A stretch of DNA of 64,000 nucleotides from positions 1-64,000 of the forward strand of contig CAILKO010000044.1 of the NCBI GenBank assembly GCA_903834835.1, given 5' to 3'. Source of the stretch: an uncultured Pseudomonadota bacterium (lineage in GTDB: Bacteria; Pseudomonadota; Gammaproteobacteria; Burkholderiales; SG8-39). The notes beneath the pieces were generated by a model, which was not told the origin of the DNA, did no database searches, and worked only from the letters and a program-made list of their open reading frames with translations. The position numbers and the translations under genes were made by a program. This document shows positions 44,168 to 52,744 of this stretch, piece by piece (position 1 is the first letter of the stretch; each line of letters begins with the position of its first letter).

Positions 44168-44587
44168 ATGGATCAACCGCTCGTGTTCCAGCATCCGCTG
44201 TTCGGCCGGGTGGAACTCTCCCCCGGCGATGCGCCGCGGCGCAATTTCGAAACGCTCGAGCGCCACATGCGCGCCGAGGAGGCGGGCGACATCGAGACCA
44301 CCATGTCCACCATGGCCCCGGATCCGCACTGGGTCGATCACGGCACCGGCGTGGATCTGCACGGCTACGAGGCGGTGCGCACGCGCTATGCGAAACGGTT
44401 CGCCGAACGTCCGGGCCTCACGGTGGACATCCGGCGCACCGTCGTCACCGACACCGTGGCGGTGCTGCAGGTGTACTGGAAGGGCGATGGCAGCAGCCCG
44501 GGCAATGTGCCGATGCTCACCTGGATGGAGTTCGAGAACGGCAAGCTCGTCGGCGAAGCGGCCTACAGCAATCCGCCGCGCCGCTGA
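44168..44587 (+). CDS. SnoaL/NTF2-like protein
   Basis: A 139-residue small alpha+beta cone protein: FETLERHMRAEEAGDIETTMSTM at the start, HGYEAVRTRYAKRF in the middle and WMEFENGKLVGEAAY at the end, all in keeping with the SnoaL-like polyketide-cyclase/NTF2 superfamily. Members include cyclases, isomerases and ligand-binding proteins. CAAGGAGAACCCGG precedes the ATG. It follows the E1 beta gene by 34 bp and is likely the third gene of that operon. Confidence 0.8.
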   Translation: MDQPLVFQHPLFGRVELSPGDAPRRNFETLERHMRAEEAGDIETTMSTMAPDPHWVDHGTGVDLHGYEAVRTRYAKRFAERPGLTVDIRRTVVTDTVAVLQVYWKGDGSSPGNVPMLTWMEFENGKLVGEAAYSNPPRR

Positions 44588-44768
44588 CGCGGGAACGTTC
44601 CTCGCACATCGCGCGGAATCGCTCCGCGCGGCACCGCACCGCAGCAGCGCCTGGGTTAAACTACGGGCCCCGCGCGGTTCGCCCCGTAACCCGCAGTGAC
44701 TTCGCCGAAACCGGTGATCTGACGGGCGGACAGCCGCTGCCTTTTCGAGACTTTCGACAGGATCACAC

Positions 44769-45194
44769 ATGAGCGTCGCACAGACCAAAGCCGATCGCAT
44801 ACGCGTAATCGTCGCCAAAGTAGGCCTGGATGGACACGACCGGGGCGTGAAGATCGTCGCCCGCACCCTGCGTGATGCGGGCATGGACGTCATCTACACG
44901 GGCCTGCACCGGACACCGGAAGAGGTGGTGGAAGCCGCGGTGCAGGAAGATGCGGACGTGATCGGCATCAGCATCCTGTCGGGCGCCCACATGACCGTGT
45001 TCCCGAAGCTGCTCAAGCTGCTGAAGGCGCGCGGCGCCGACGACATCAAGGTGATGGGCGGCGGCGTGATCCCTGACGAGGACGTCGTCAAACTGAAGAA
45101 GATGGGCGTCGCGGAAATCCTGCTGCAGGACACGCCCCCCGCTGCGATCGTGGATTCGGTGCGGCGCATCGTCGCCGAACGCGGCGCGCGCTGA
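44769..45194 (+). CDS. hcmB: Cobalamin-binding small subunit of acyl-CoA mutase (HcmB-like)
   Basis: A 141-residue B12-binding domain. KVGLDGHDRGVKIVARTL contains the D-x-H-x-x-G motif whose His coordinates cobalt, followed by SILSGAHM and the GGGVIPDED nucleotide-tail loop. Its size matches separate small subunits of isobutyryl-CoA and 2-hydroxyisobutyryl-CoA mutases rather than the fused methylmalonyl-CoA mutase. It starts the operon small subunit, CoA ligase, MeaB, large subunit. The 181 bp upstream hold no clear promoter. The symbol follows from the large-subunit signature at 47642. Confidence 0.85.
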   Translation: MSVAQTKADRIRVIVAKVGLDGHDRGVKIVARTLRDAGMDVIYTGLHRTPEEVVEAAVQEDADVIGISILSGAHMTVFPKLLKLLKARGADDIKVMGGGVIPDEDVVKLKKMGVAEILLQDTPPAAIVDSVRRIVAERGAR

Positions 45195-45205
45195 CGGAGG
45201 CCCCG

Positions 45206-46624
45206 GTGGAACAGTGGAGCTACCCGCCGCGCTTCGATGCGGACTACCTGCCGCCCGCGGACCAGCGCTACTGGTTCCCGAAGCGCGAAACCATGCCTGC
45301 GGGCGAGCGTGAAGCCGCGATCCTGAAGCGGCTGCAGGAGGTCACGCGTTACGCCTGGGAAAAATCGCCTTTCTACCGCCGCAAGTGGGAGGAGGCCGGA
45401 TTCCACCCCGAGCAGCTGAAATCCCTGGAAGATTTCGAATCCCGGGTACCGGTCATCACCAAGAAGGACCTGCGCGAAGCCCAGGCCCGCGCGCCGCAGT
45501 TCGGCGACTATCTGTGCATACCGGAATCCGAGGTGCATCACATCCACGGCACTTCCGGCACCACCGGCCGCCCGACCGCCTTCGCGATCGGCCGCGGCGA
45601 CTGGGACGCGATTGCCAACGCGCACGCACGCATCATGTGGGCGATGGGCATGCGTCCGGGCGACACCATCTTCATTGCGGCGATCTTCAGCCTGTACATG
45701 GGTTCCTGGGGGGCGCTGATCGGCGCCGAGCGCCTGCGCGCGAAGGCCTTCCCGTTCGGGGCCGGTGCGCCCGGGATGACCGCGCGCGCCGCGATGTGGC
45801 TCGACATGGTGAGGCCCTCGGCCTTCTACGGCACGCCCTCCTTCGCGCTGCATCTGGCGGAAACCGCGATCGCGGAGGGACTCGATCCGCGCAAATTCGG
45901 ACTGAAAACCATGTTCTTCTCCGGCGAGCCCGGCGCTTCGGTGCCGGGCGTGCGCGACAAGATCATGGATGCCTACGGCGCGAAGGTCATGGACTGCGGT
46001 TCGATGGCCGAGATGTCGCCCTGGATGAACGTGGCCGGCAGCGCCGAAACACCGGGGATGCTGCTCTGGCAGGACGTCGTCTACACCGAAGTCTGCGACG
46101 CGGTGAAGTTCCAGCGTGTGCCCTACGGCCAGCGCGGCACGCCGGTCTACACCCACCTCGAGCGCACCTCCCAGCCGATGATCCGGCTGGTGTCGGGCGA
46201 TCTCACCGAGTGGCGCAACGATCCGACGCCCTGCGGGCGCACCTATCCGACGCTGCCGCGCGGCATCTTCGGCCGGATCGACGACATGTTCACGATCCGC
46301 GGCGAGAACGTCTATCCGAGCGAGGTGGACGCGGCGGTGAACCAGATCAAGGGCTACGGCGGCGAACACCGCATCGTGATATCGCGCGAAGGCGCGATGG
46401 ACGAACTCCTGATCCGCATCGAGGCCGACGCCGACACGCACGGGCGCGGCAGCGACGGCACGACCGATCTGCGCAACCAGGCCGCACATCACCTGCAGCG
46501 CATGCTCGGCCTGCGCGCCAAGATCGAGATCTGCGCGCCGGGCACCTTCCCGCGCACCGATTTCAAGGCGCGCCGCGTGGTCGACGATCGCGAGGTGTTT
46601 CGCGAAATGAACGCGCGGCTCTAG
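45206..46624 (+). CDS. hcl: PaaK-type acyl-CoA ligase, probable 2-hydroxyisobutyrate-CoA ligase
   Basis: A 472-residue adenylate-forming enzyme of the phenylacetate-CoA ligase group: P-loop HIHGTSGTTGRPTAF, a mid motif CGSMAEMSPW, hinge GRIDDMFTIRGENVYPSEVD and the C-terminal lysine in TDFKARRVVDDR. The known 2-hydroxyisobutyric acid-CoA ligase of Aquincola tertiaricarbonis is in this same PaaK-related class and of similar length. Here the gene is inside the mutase operon, which supports a role activating the mutase substrate. The start is GTG at 45206 after GGAGG. Substrate assignment is inference. Confidence 0.75.
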   Translation: MEQWSYPPRFDADYLPPADQRYWFPKRETMPAGEREAAILKRLQEVTRYAWEKSPFYRRKWEEAGFHPEQLKSLEDFESRVPVITKKDLREAQARAPQFGDYLCIPESEVHHIHGTSGTTGRPTAFAIGRGDWDAIANAHARIMWAMGMRPGDTIFIAAIFSLYMGSWGALIGAERLRAKAFPFGAGAPGMTARAAMWLDMVRPSAFYGTPSFALHLAETAIAEGLDPRKFGLKTMFFSGEPGASVPGVRDKIMDAYGAKVMDCGSMAEMSPWMNVAGSAETPGMLLWQDVVYTEVCDAVKFQRVPYGQRGTPVYTHLERTSQPMIRLVSGDLTEWRNDPTPCGRTYPTLPRGIFGRIDDMFTIRGENVYPSEVDAAVNQIKGYGGEHRIVISREGAMDELLIRIEADADTHGRGSDGTTDLRNQAAHHLQRMLGLRAKIEICAPGTFPRTDFKARRVVDDREVFREMNARL

Positions 46625-46640
46625 CGGGCCGCCCGCAGGC

Positions 46641-47645
46641 ATGGCCTACATCCCTTCGATGGACCTGGTGCCCGGCGTGCTGAAGGGCGACACGCGCGCC
46701 GTCGCGCGCCTGCTCTCGCGCGCCGAGAACGGCAACGAGGAGGGCCGCCCCGCGCTCGAGGAAATCTTCAAGCGCGCCGGCCGGGCCCACGTGGTCGGCA
46801 TCACTGGCGTGCCCGGCAGCGGCAAGTCGACGCTCGTCGCCAAACTCACCGCCGCGATCCGCGCCTCCGGGCGCAAGGTGGCGATCATCGCGGTGGATCC
46901 CTCCAGCCCCTACTCCGGCGGCTCGATCCTCGGCGATCGCATACGCATGGGCGAACTGGTCGGCGACAAGGGCGTCTATGTGCGCAGCATGGCCACCCGC
47001 GGCGCGCTCGGCGGGCTTGCGCGCGGCACGCTGGAGGCGGTGGACATCGTCGATGCGGCCGGTTACGACATGGTGCTGATCGAAACGGTGGGCGTGGGCC
47101 AGGACGAAGTCGATGTCGCGCGCGCCTCGCACACTACGGTGGTGGTCTCCGCGCCCGGTCTGGGCGACGACATCCAGGCGATCAAGGCCGGCGTGCTGGA
47201 GATCGCGGACATCCACGTCGTCAGCAAATGCGACAAACCGGACGCGGACCGCACGATATCGGATCTGAAGAACATGCTGGTGCTGAGCCTCGGGCTGCAG
47301 CCGCACGTGCCCGCGCCGCTCGATGTCGGGGCGCGTAAGGCCGCGCGCTGGCAGGTGCCGGTCGTCCCGACGAGCTCGGTGAACGACAAGGGTATCGAGG
47401 AACTCCTGAAGGAGATCGACCGTCACGGCCGCTCCCTCAAGGAGAGCGGCGAGATCGTCGAGCGTCAGGCTGCGATTGCCGAGCGGCGTCTGGTGAAGGC
47501 GAGCGAGGAAATGCTGCGCGACAAGCTGGAAGAGCGACGCGGCGAGTTGTCGGTACTGCTGAAGGAATTGGCCGCAAGGCGCGTATCGCCCCACTATGCG
47601 GCGCGCAAACTACTCACGGAATCTGGTTTTGGAGGCGACAAATGA
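46641..47645 (+). CDS. MeaB/ArgK-type mutase-chaperone GTPase (MeaH)
   Basis: A 334-residue G3E-family P-loop GTPase that loads and protects the B12 cofactor of acyl-CoA mutases. Motifs are Walker A GVPGSGKST (residues ~55-63), DPSSPYSGGSILGDRIRM, the switch segment ETVGVGQDEVDV and base-recognition SKCDKPDAD. The C-terminal dimerisation helices are present. The start at 46641 follows the ligase by 16 bp. Its stop overlaps the large-subunit ATG (ATGA). Confidence 0.93.
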   Translation: MAYIPSMDLVPGVLKGDTRAVARLLSRAENGNEEGRPALEEIFKRAGRAHVVGITGVPGSGKSTLVAKLTAAIRASGRKVAIIAVDPSSPYSGGSILGDRIRMGELVGDKGVYVRSMATRGALGGLARGTLEAVDIVDAAGYDMVLIETVGVGQDEVDVARASHTTVVVSAPGLGDDIQAIKAGVLEIADIHVVSKCDKPDADRTISDLKNMLVLSLGLQPHVPAPLDVGARKAARWQVPVVPTSSVNDKGIEELLKEIDRHGRSLKESGEIVERQAAIAERRLVKASEEMLRDKLEERRGELSVLLKELAARRVSPHYAARKLLTESGFGGDK

Positions 47646-49540
47646 AGAAGACCCTGCGCAAGTCCCCTGCCGCGAAGAAAAAAGCCGTCCCGGCGAAAGC
47701 AAAAACCAAGGCGCGCGTCATCAAGGCCGCCGCTCCGGCCAGAAAGAAGGCGGCCGTTCGCAAGGCCGCTCCGGCGCGCAAATTGGCTGCGACGCGCAAA
47801 GCGCCCGCCAAGCTGCGCGCCAAACCCGCTGCCAAGGCGGCCCGCAGGACGCGTGGCTCGCTCGCGCCGGATGTCGCACGGCGACTCGCCGGCGACGTGC
47901 GCAGCTGGGATGCAAAGGAAGTCGCGGGCTTCCTCGCGAAGGCGCCCGAACGCCAGCCCGAATTCCGCACGCTGGGCGGCTTCCCGGTGAAGCGCGCCTA
48001 CACGGCGCTCGACATCCAGGACACGCCGATCGAGGACATCGGCCTGCCGGGAAAATTCCCGTTTACGCGCGGGCCCTATCCGACGATGTATCGCGGCCGC
48101 AACTGGACCATGCGCCAGATCGCCGGCTTCGGCACGGCCGAGGACACCAACGGCCGCTTCAAGTACCTGATCGCCCAGGGCCAGACCGGGCTTTCGACCG
48201 ACTTCGACATGCCCACGCTGATGGGCTATGACAGCGACCATCCGATGAGCGAAGGCGAGGTCGGCCGCGAGGGCGTGGCCATCGACACGCTCGCCGACAT
48301 GGATGCGCTGCTGGAAGGCATCGATCTGGAGAAGATTTCGGTCTCGCTCACGATCAACCCGAGCGCGTGGATCATGCTCGCGATGTATGTGGCGCTCGCG
48401 CGCCGCCGCGGTCTCGACCTGAACAAGCTTTCGGGCACCATCCAGGCCGACATCCTGAAGGAGTACCAGGCGCAGAAGGAATGGATCTTCCCGATCTCGC
48501 CCTCGGTGCGCCTCGTGCGCGACTGCATCACCTTCTGCGCCAAGAACATGAAACGCTACAACCCGATCAACATCTCGGGCTACCACGTTTCGGAAGCCGG
48601 CTCCTCGCCGCTCGACGAGGCCGCCTTCACGATGTGCAACCTCATCACCTACGTGGAAGAGGTCACGAAGACCGGCATGCACGTGGACGAGTTCGCGCCG
48701 CGCCTCGCCTTCTTCTACGTCTGCCAGGCGGATATCTTCGAGGAAGTCGCCAAGTTCCGCGCGCTGCGCCGCGTCTACGCGAAGATCATGCGCGATCGCT
48801 TCGGCGCGAAGAACCCGGAATCGATGCGCCTGCGCTTCCACTGCCAGACCGCCGCCGCCTCGCTCACCAAACCGCAGTACAAGATCAACGTGGTGCGCAC
48901 CGGACTCCAGGCGCTCGCCGCGGTGCTCGGCGGCGCGCAGAGCCTGCACACCAACGGCATGGACGAAGCCTTCGCGATCCCGACCGAGGAAGCGATGAAG
49001 ATCTCGCTGCGCACGCAGCAGATCATCGCCGACGAATCCGGCGTTGCAAACGTGGTCGATCCGCTCGGCGGCTCGTACTTCGTGGAAAGTCTCACCACGC
49101 AGTACGAGCACGCGATCCTCGAGGTCGTGGACGAGGTCGATCGCCGCGGCGGGACGGTCAAACTGACCGAGCAGGGCTGGTTCCAGCGCCGCATCGCGGA
49201 CTTCGCCTATGAGACCGCGCTCAAGAAGGCGAGCGGCGAGAAGCCCGTCCTCGGCGTGAACAAGTACGTCGAGCCCGACGAGAAATTCGACATCGAGCTC
49301 CATCCATACGATACGAGCACCGCCACGCGCCAGATCAACCGGCTGAAAAAAGTGCGTCGCGAGCGCGACCAGGCGAAAGTCGATGCGTTGCTCGAGCGTC
49401 TCGTGGCTACGGCGAAGAACGAGAAGGAAAACATCATGCCCGTGACCATCGAGCTCGTGGATGCCGGCGCCAGCATGGGCGACATCGTCGAGAAGCTGAA
49501 GAGCATCTGGGGCACGTATCGCGAAACCCCGGTTTTCTAG
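47642..49540 (+). CDS. hcmA: Probable 2-hydroxyisobutyryl-CoA mutase large subunit with Lys/Ala-rich N-terminal extension
   Basis: A 632-residue TIM-barrel substrate subunit of a B12 mutase. Ile160 (WTMRQIAGFG) replaces the Tyr89 of methylmalonyl-CoA mutase and the Phe of isobutyryl-CoA mutase, and Asp187 (LSTDFDMPT) replaces Ala. These are the residues Ile90 and Asp117 that define HcmA, at a constant +70 offset. The Arg207 that binds methylmalonate is Gln here (LKEYQAQKEW). The product would be 3-hydroxybutyryl-CoA. Residues 1-70 are an added Lys/Ala/Pro/Arg-rich segment resembling histone-H1-like tails, not expected in this family. The B12 domain is encoded separately at 44769. Confidence 0.85.
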   Translation: MKKTLRKSPAAKKKAVPAKAKTKARVIKAAAPARKKAAVRKAAPARKLAATRKAPAKLRAKPAAKAARRTRGSLAPDVARRLAGDVRSWDAKEVAGFLAKAPERQPEFRTLGGFPVKRAYTALDIQDTPIEDIGLPGKFPFTRGPYPTMYRGRNWTMRQIAGFGTAEDTNGRFKYLIAQGQTGLSTDFDMPTLMGYDSDHPMSEGEVGREGVAIDTLADMDALLEGIDLEKISVSLTINPSAWIMLAMYVALARRRGLDLNKLSGTIQADILKEYQAQKEWIFPISPSVRLVRDCITFCAKNMKRYNPINISGYHVSEAGSSPLDEAAFTMCNLITYVEEVTKTGMHVDEFAPRLAFFYVCQADIFEEVAKFRALRRVYAKIMRDRFGAKNPESMRLRFHCQTAAASLTKPQYKINVVRTGLQALAAVLGGAQSLHTNGMDEAFAIPTEEAMKISLRTQQIIADESGVANVVDPLGGSYFVESLTTQYEHAILEVVDEVDRRGGTVKLTEQGWFQRRIADFAYETALKKASGEKPVLGVNKYVEPDEKFDIELHPYDTSTATRQINRLKKVRRERDQAKVDALLERLVATAKNEKENIMPVTIELVDAGASMGDIVEKLKSIWGTYRETPVF

Positions 49541-49587
49541 GAGCTCGGACCATTTCGCATTCAACCCCGGACCGAGGCGCTGGCGGG

Positions 49588-50685
49588 CTGATCCTCCCCT
49601 ACCTCGACTACCGTCCCGCCATCGCCGGCCGGCCGGAACTCGCAGCTCAGGCCGCAGTGATCGGCCGAACGACGGCAGGCGCGGGCCTCGTCATGCGCAA
49701 TTACGCCACGGTCCGTGCGGACGGCGAGAGCATCACGCTGGGCGAGCGCGTGTTCTTCGGCGAGCGGGCCTGCGTGCATATCTGGGACAGCACCCTCGGC
49801 ACCGTGCTCGCCGATGACGTCACGATCGCGCGCTACGCCCTTGCGCACGCCTGCAATCTCGGCACCGGCACGGTGCTCGCAGAAGGTGCGCTCGTCATGG
49901 ATGGCGCCGAGGTCGGACCCTGGGCGCTGATCGCCCCGGGAGCGATGGTGCCACCGCGCAAGAAGCTGCCTGGCGGATGGGTCTACGCGGGAAGTCCGGC
50001 GCAGCCGGTGCGCGAGATTGCCCGAGAGGAAGTGGAACGTCTCGCCCGATCGATCCGTGCCGGCGCGCCGGAGCCGGAGGTGCGCTACGCGCAACTGCCG
50101 CCGCTCGACAATGGCGCCTTCGTGGCCGGCGCGAGTTCCGGCCGGCTCCCACTGGGCGGACGCAGCCCGAGCGTGACCGGCTATGTTTCCGAGACCGCCT
50201 TGCTCGCGGGGGACGTTCAGGTCGGACGCGACGCCGGCGTCTACTTCGGCTGCGTGCTGAAGGCGGACGGCGGACGCATCGTCGTGAGCGACACCAGCAA
50301 CGTCCAGGACAGTTCGATTCTGGATGTGCAGGGTGGCGATCTCATCATCGGCGCTGACGTTACCGTCGGCCATAACGTGCGGCTCGGGCGCGGACGAATC
50401 GGGGAGTCCACACTCGTCGGCATGGGAGCAATCGTCGGCAATGATGTCGTGGTCGAACGCGACGGCTGCATCGCCGCAGGCGCCTGGGTGGAACCCGGCA
50501 CGGTCGTGAAGGCCGGCTGGATCTGGGCGGGTCGCCCGGCGCGGCCGTTCCGCGAAATCCGTCCCGAGGAGCGAGACGGCTTCGCGCTCGGCCGCCAGGT
50601 CTACGTGCGCTACGCGCGCGCCTACACCGGAGCCGGCGGAACGCCCGCCGCAGGGGAGCACCCGGCAGCCGGTCAGAACACATAG
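49588..50685 (+). CDS. Tandem gamma-carbonic-anhydrase-like (left-handed beta-helix) protein
   Basis: A 365-residue protein with two consecutive hexapeptide-repeat domains (~1-170 and ~180-350), each ending in a WVYAGSPAQPVREI / WIWAGRPARPFREI motif. Zinc histidines of gamma-carbonic anhydrases are only partly kept: domain 1 has VHIWD and LAHAC, domain 2 only VGHNV, so enzyme activity is doubtful. No ATG or GTG fits the N-terminus: CTG at 49588 gives the expected ILPYLDYRP start, ATT at 49552 has a better-placed GGAG, and GTG at 49657 cuts the conserved beginning. It follows hcmA by 47 bp. Confidence 0.75.
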   Translation: MILPYLDYRPAIAGRPELAAQAAVIGRTTAGAGLVMRNYATVRADGESITLGERVFFGERACVHIWDSTLGTVLADDVTIARYALAHACNLGTGTVLAEGALVMDGAEVGPWALIAPGAMVPPRKKLPGGWVYAGSPAQPVREIAREEVERLARSIRAGAPEPEVRYAQLPPLDNGAFVAGASSGRLPLGGRSPSVTGYVSETALLAGDVQVGRDAGVYFGCVLKADGGRIVVSDTSNVQDSSILDVQGGDLIIGADVTVGHNVRLGRGRIGESTLVGMGAIVGNDVVVERDGCIAAGAWVEPGTVVKAGWIWAGRPARPFREIRPEERDGFALGRQVYVRYARAYTGAGGTPAAGEHPAAGQNT

Positions 50686-50703
50686 TAACATATAAGTTAC
50701 TAT
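50682..50703. promoter_or_regulatory. Palindrome copy 3 (ATAGTAAC-N6-GTTACTAT)
   Basis: Perfect 8-bp arms around ATATAA, 41 bp before the MFS start and overlapping the very end of the preceding gene. The right arm continues into TATAAA (50701-50706), a 5/6 match to the -10 consensus, so a protein bound here would block RNA polymerase. Confidence 0.65.
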
Positions 50704-50744
50704 AAACCCCTGGCAGCCCTCATTTCCTTCCCCCGCAGGCAAGC

Positions 50745-51998
50745 ATGTCAGTGACCAGCGGCTCCCTGCGCGCATTTCGTCAGCGCGATTTCCGCTGGAT
50801 GTTCAGCGGCGCCCTGCTGTCCACCGGCATGCAATGGCTGCAGGGCACTGCGCTCGGCTGGCTGACCTACCACCTCACCGGATCAGGCACGCTGGTCGGC
50901 CTCGTGATCGGGGTGCGGGCGGTGCCGATCGTGCTGTTGTCACCACTCTCCGGCGTGGTCGCCGACCGCTACGATCGCAGACGCACCCTCGCGCTTACCC
51001 AGGTGTTCGTCGCCCTGCCCGCATTCTTCGTGAGTGCCGCGCTGGTGCTCGAGGCGGTGGCGACCTGGCAGCTCTTCGTATTCATGATCGCCTCGGGCAT
51101 CACCGCGACCTTCGACCGCACGCTGCGCAATTCGCTCGTGTTCGACATCCTGCCGCGCGAGGATCTCGCCAACGGCCTTGCCTACACCAACATGGCCTTC
51201 AGCGTCTCGCGCGCCTTCGGCCCGCCGGTCGCGGGCGCGCTCATCGCACTGACCGGACCCGCGTGGTGCTTCGCCATCCAGGGCCTGCTCGCGCTCGGCG
51301 TCACGGCGAGCGTGCTCTGCGTGCAGCCGCGCGCCACGCGGCCGAAGCCCGCGCAGCGCAGCTCCGCCTGGACGGAGATGAAGACCGGTCTCGGCTTCGC
51401 GCTTGGCCATCCCGTGATCCGCATGATGCTGATGCTGAACGCGCTGACCGGCACGCTGCTGATCGCCACCTTCAGCGCCCTGCTGCCGATATTCGCCGCC
51501 GACATCTTCCGGGTCGGGGCCGTGGGCCTGGGCATCATGATGGGCTCGGCCGGACTCGGATCGGTCGCCGGCAGCGTGATCGCCGCGTCGAATCACCGCG
51601 TCGACAGAATCGGCCTGATGCAAACTGCGGCCATGGTCGTGTTCTCGGCAGCGCTGATCGGATTCGCCTGCGTGCCGCCTTTTCCGCTCGCCCTCCTGAT
51701 GCTCGGCATCGCAGGTGCGGCGGAAATCGTGCTGATCACGAGCATTTCGACCATCACCCAGCTCTCCGCACCCGAAGCGATGCGCGGCCGCATCACCGCG
51801 CTGCTTCCGCTGTTCCCGGCCTTCATCTCGGTGGGCTCCTTCCTCGCCGGGATCTGCTCCGACTTCCTCGGGCCGTCGGTCACATCGGTATTGTTTTCGG
51901 CGTCCGCCGCCGTGATCGTCCTGACGGCCTGGGTGCGCTCTCCCGCCCTGCGGGAGCTGCGCCTTTCCACGCTGGTTGAACGCCGGGTGCAGGAATGA
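50745..51998 (+). CDS. MFS transporter (EntS-like)
   Basis: A 417-residue, 12-helix major-facilitator protein. It opens with LRAFRQRDFRWMFSGALLS, has loop motif GVVADRYDRRRTLALTQ, and resembles the EntS/MFS_3 group of exporters. Substrate is unknown. Palindrome copy 3 is directly upstream. Its stop overlaps the azlC start (ATGA), giving a three-gene export operon with AzlC and AzlD. Confidence 0.9.
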   Translation: MSVTSGSLRAFRQRDFRWMFSGALLSTGMQWLQGTALGWLTYHLTGSGTLVGLVIGVRAVPIVLLSPLSGVVADRYDRRRTLALTQVFVALPAFFVSAALVLEAVATWQLFVFMIASGITATFDRTLRNSLVFDILPREDLANGLAYTNMAFSVSRAFGPPVAGALIALTGPAWCFAIQGLLALGVTASVLCVQPRATRPKPAQRSSAWTEMKTGLGFALGHPVIRMMLMLNALTGTLLIATFSALLPIFAADIFRVGAVGLGIMMGSAGLGSVAGSVIAASNHRVDRIGLMQTAAMVVFSAALIGFACVPPFPLALLMLGIAGAAEIVLITSISTITQLSAPEAMRGRITALLPLFPAFISVGSFLAGICSDFLGPSVTSVLFSASAAVIVLTAWVRSPALRELRLSTLVERRVQE

Positions 51999-52744
51999 CC
52001 GCGCGAGTGGCGCTGAACCAGCATCCCGATCCGGGCGGCTTGCGCCGCCACAGGCTGCGTCTGCTCAAGGAAGGCGCGCTCGGAACCGCGCCACTGATGC
52101 TCGGTCTCATCCCCTGGGGCATCGTGGCGGGCGCGGCCATGATCAGCTCGGGCATGACGCCGGCGCAAGCCGCTGCGATGAGCCTGCTCATCTACGCCGG
52201 CTCCGTACAGCTGGCCGTGCTGCCGCTGCTGGTGGCCAAGGCGCCGCTGTGGGTCATGCTGGTGACCGCGCTGGTCGTCAATCTGCGCTATGTCATCTAC
52301 AGCGCAACGCTCGCGCCGCACTTCAGCCACCTGCCGCGGGCCTGGCGCGCGCTCCTCAGCTATCTCTCCACCGACGGAATCTTCGCGGTGTACCTGGCGC
52401 GCTACGAGCGCGCCAGCGGCGACCCCGAGCGGCACTGGTTCTTTCTCGGCGGCGCGATGGCGCTCTGGGTCGGATGGCAGACCTGCTCCTGGATCGGTAT
52501 CTTCGGCGGCACGCTGATACCCAAGGCCTGGTCGCTCGAATTCGCTGCGACGCTCGGCCTGTCCGCGCTGGTGGTCATGCTGATGTTCGACCGGGCAGTG
52601 CTCGTCGGCGCGCTGGCGGCCGGCGCGGTGGCACTGTTCGCGCCGAAACTTCCGCTCAACCTCGGCCTGCTCGCCGCCACGCTCGTGGGTGTGGTCGCAG
52701 GCATGACGGTCGCGCGCATCCTCCCCGCCAAGGCGCAGCGCTGA
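51995..52744 (+). CDS. azlC: AzlC-family branched-chain amino-acid exporter subunit
   Basis: A 249-residue membrane protein. The family core GLIPWGIVAGAAMISSGMTP, SLLIYAGSVQLAVLPLL and VNLRYVIYSA is intact, as in YgaZ/AzlC, the large subunit of a branched-chain amino-acid exporter. It starts with a ~25-residue cytosolic segment. The start overlaps the MFS stop and its stop overlaps the azlD start (TGATG). Confidence 0.92.
   Translation: MTARVALNQHPDPGGLRRHRLRLLKEGALGTAPLMLGLIPWGIVAGAAMISSGMTPAQAAAMSLLIYAGSVQLAVLPLLVAKAPLWVMLVTALVVNLRYVIYSATLAPHFSHLPRAWRALLSYLSTDGIFAVYLARYERASGDPERHWFFLGGAMALWVGWQTCSWIGIFGGTLIPKAWSLEFAATLGLSALVVMLMFDRAVLVGALAAGAVALFAPKLPLNLGLLAATLVGVVAGMTVARILPAKAQR

Noticed and set aside
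44690-44760. Possible cobalamin riboswitch before the mutase operon (GAAACCGGTG and AGCCGCTG-like words)
   Set aside because: The words are too few, in too short a span, and the standard B12 box and flanking helices are not present. B12 is a cofactor here, not the product.
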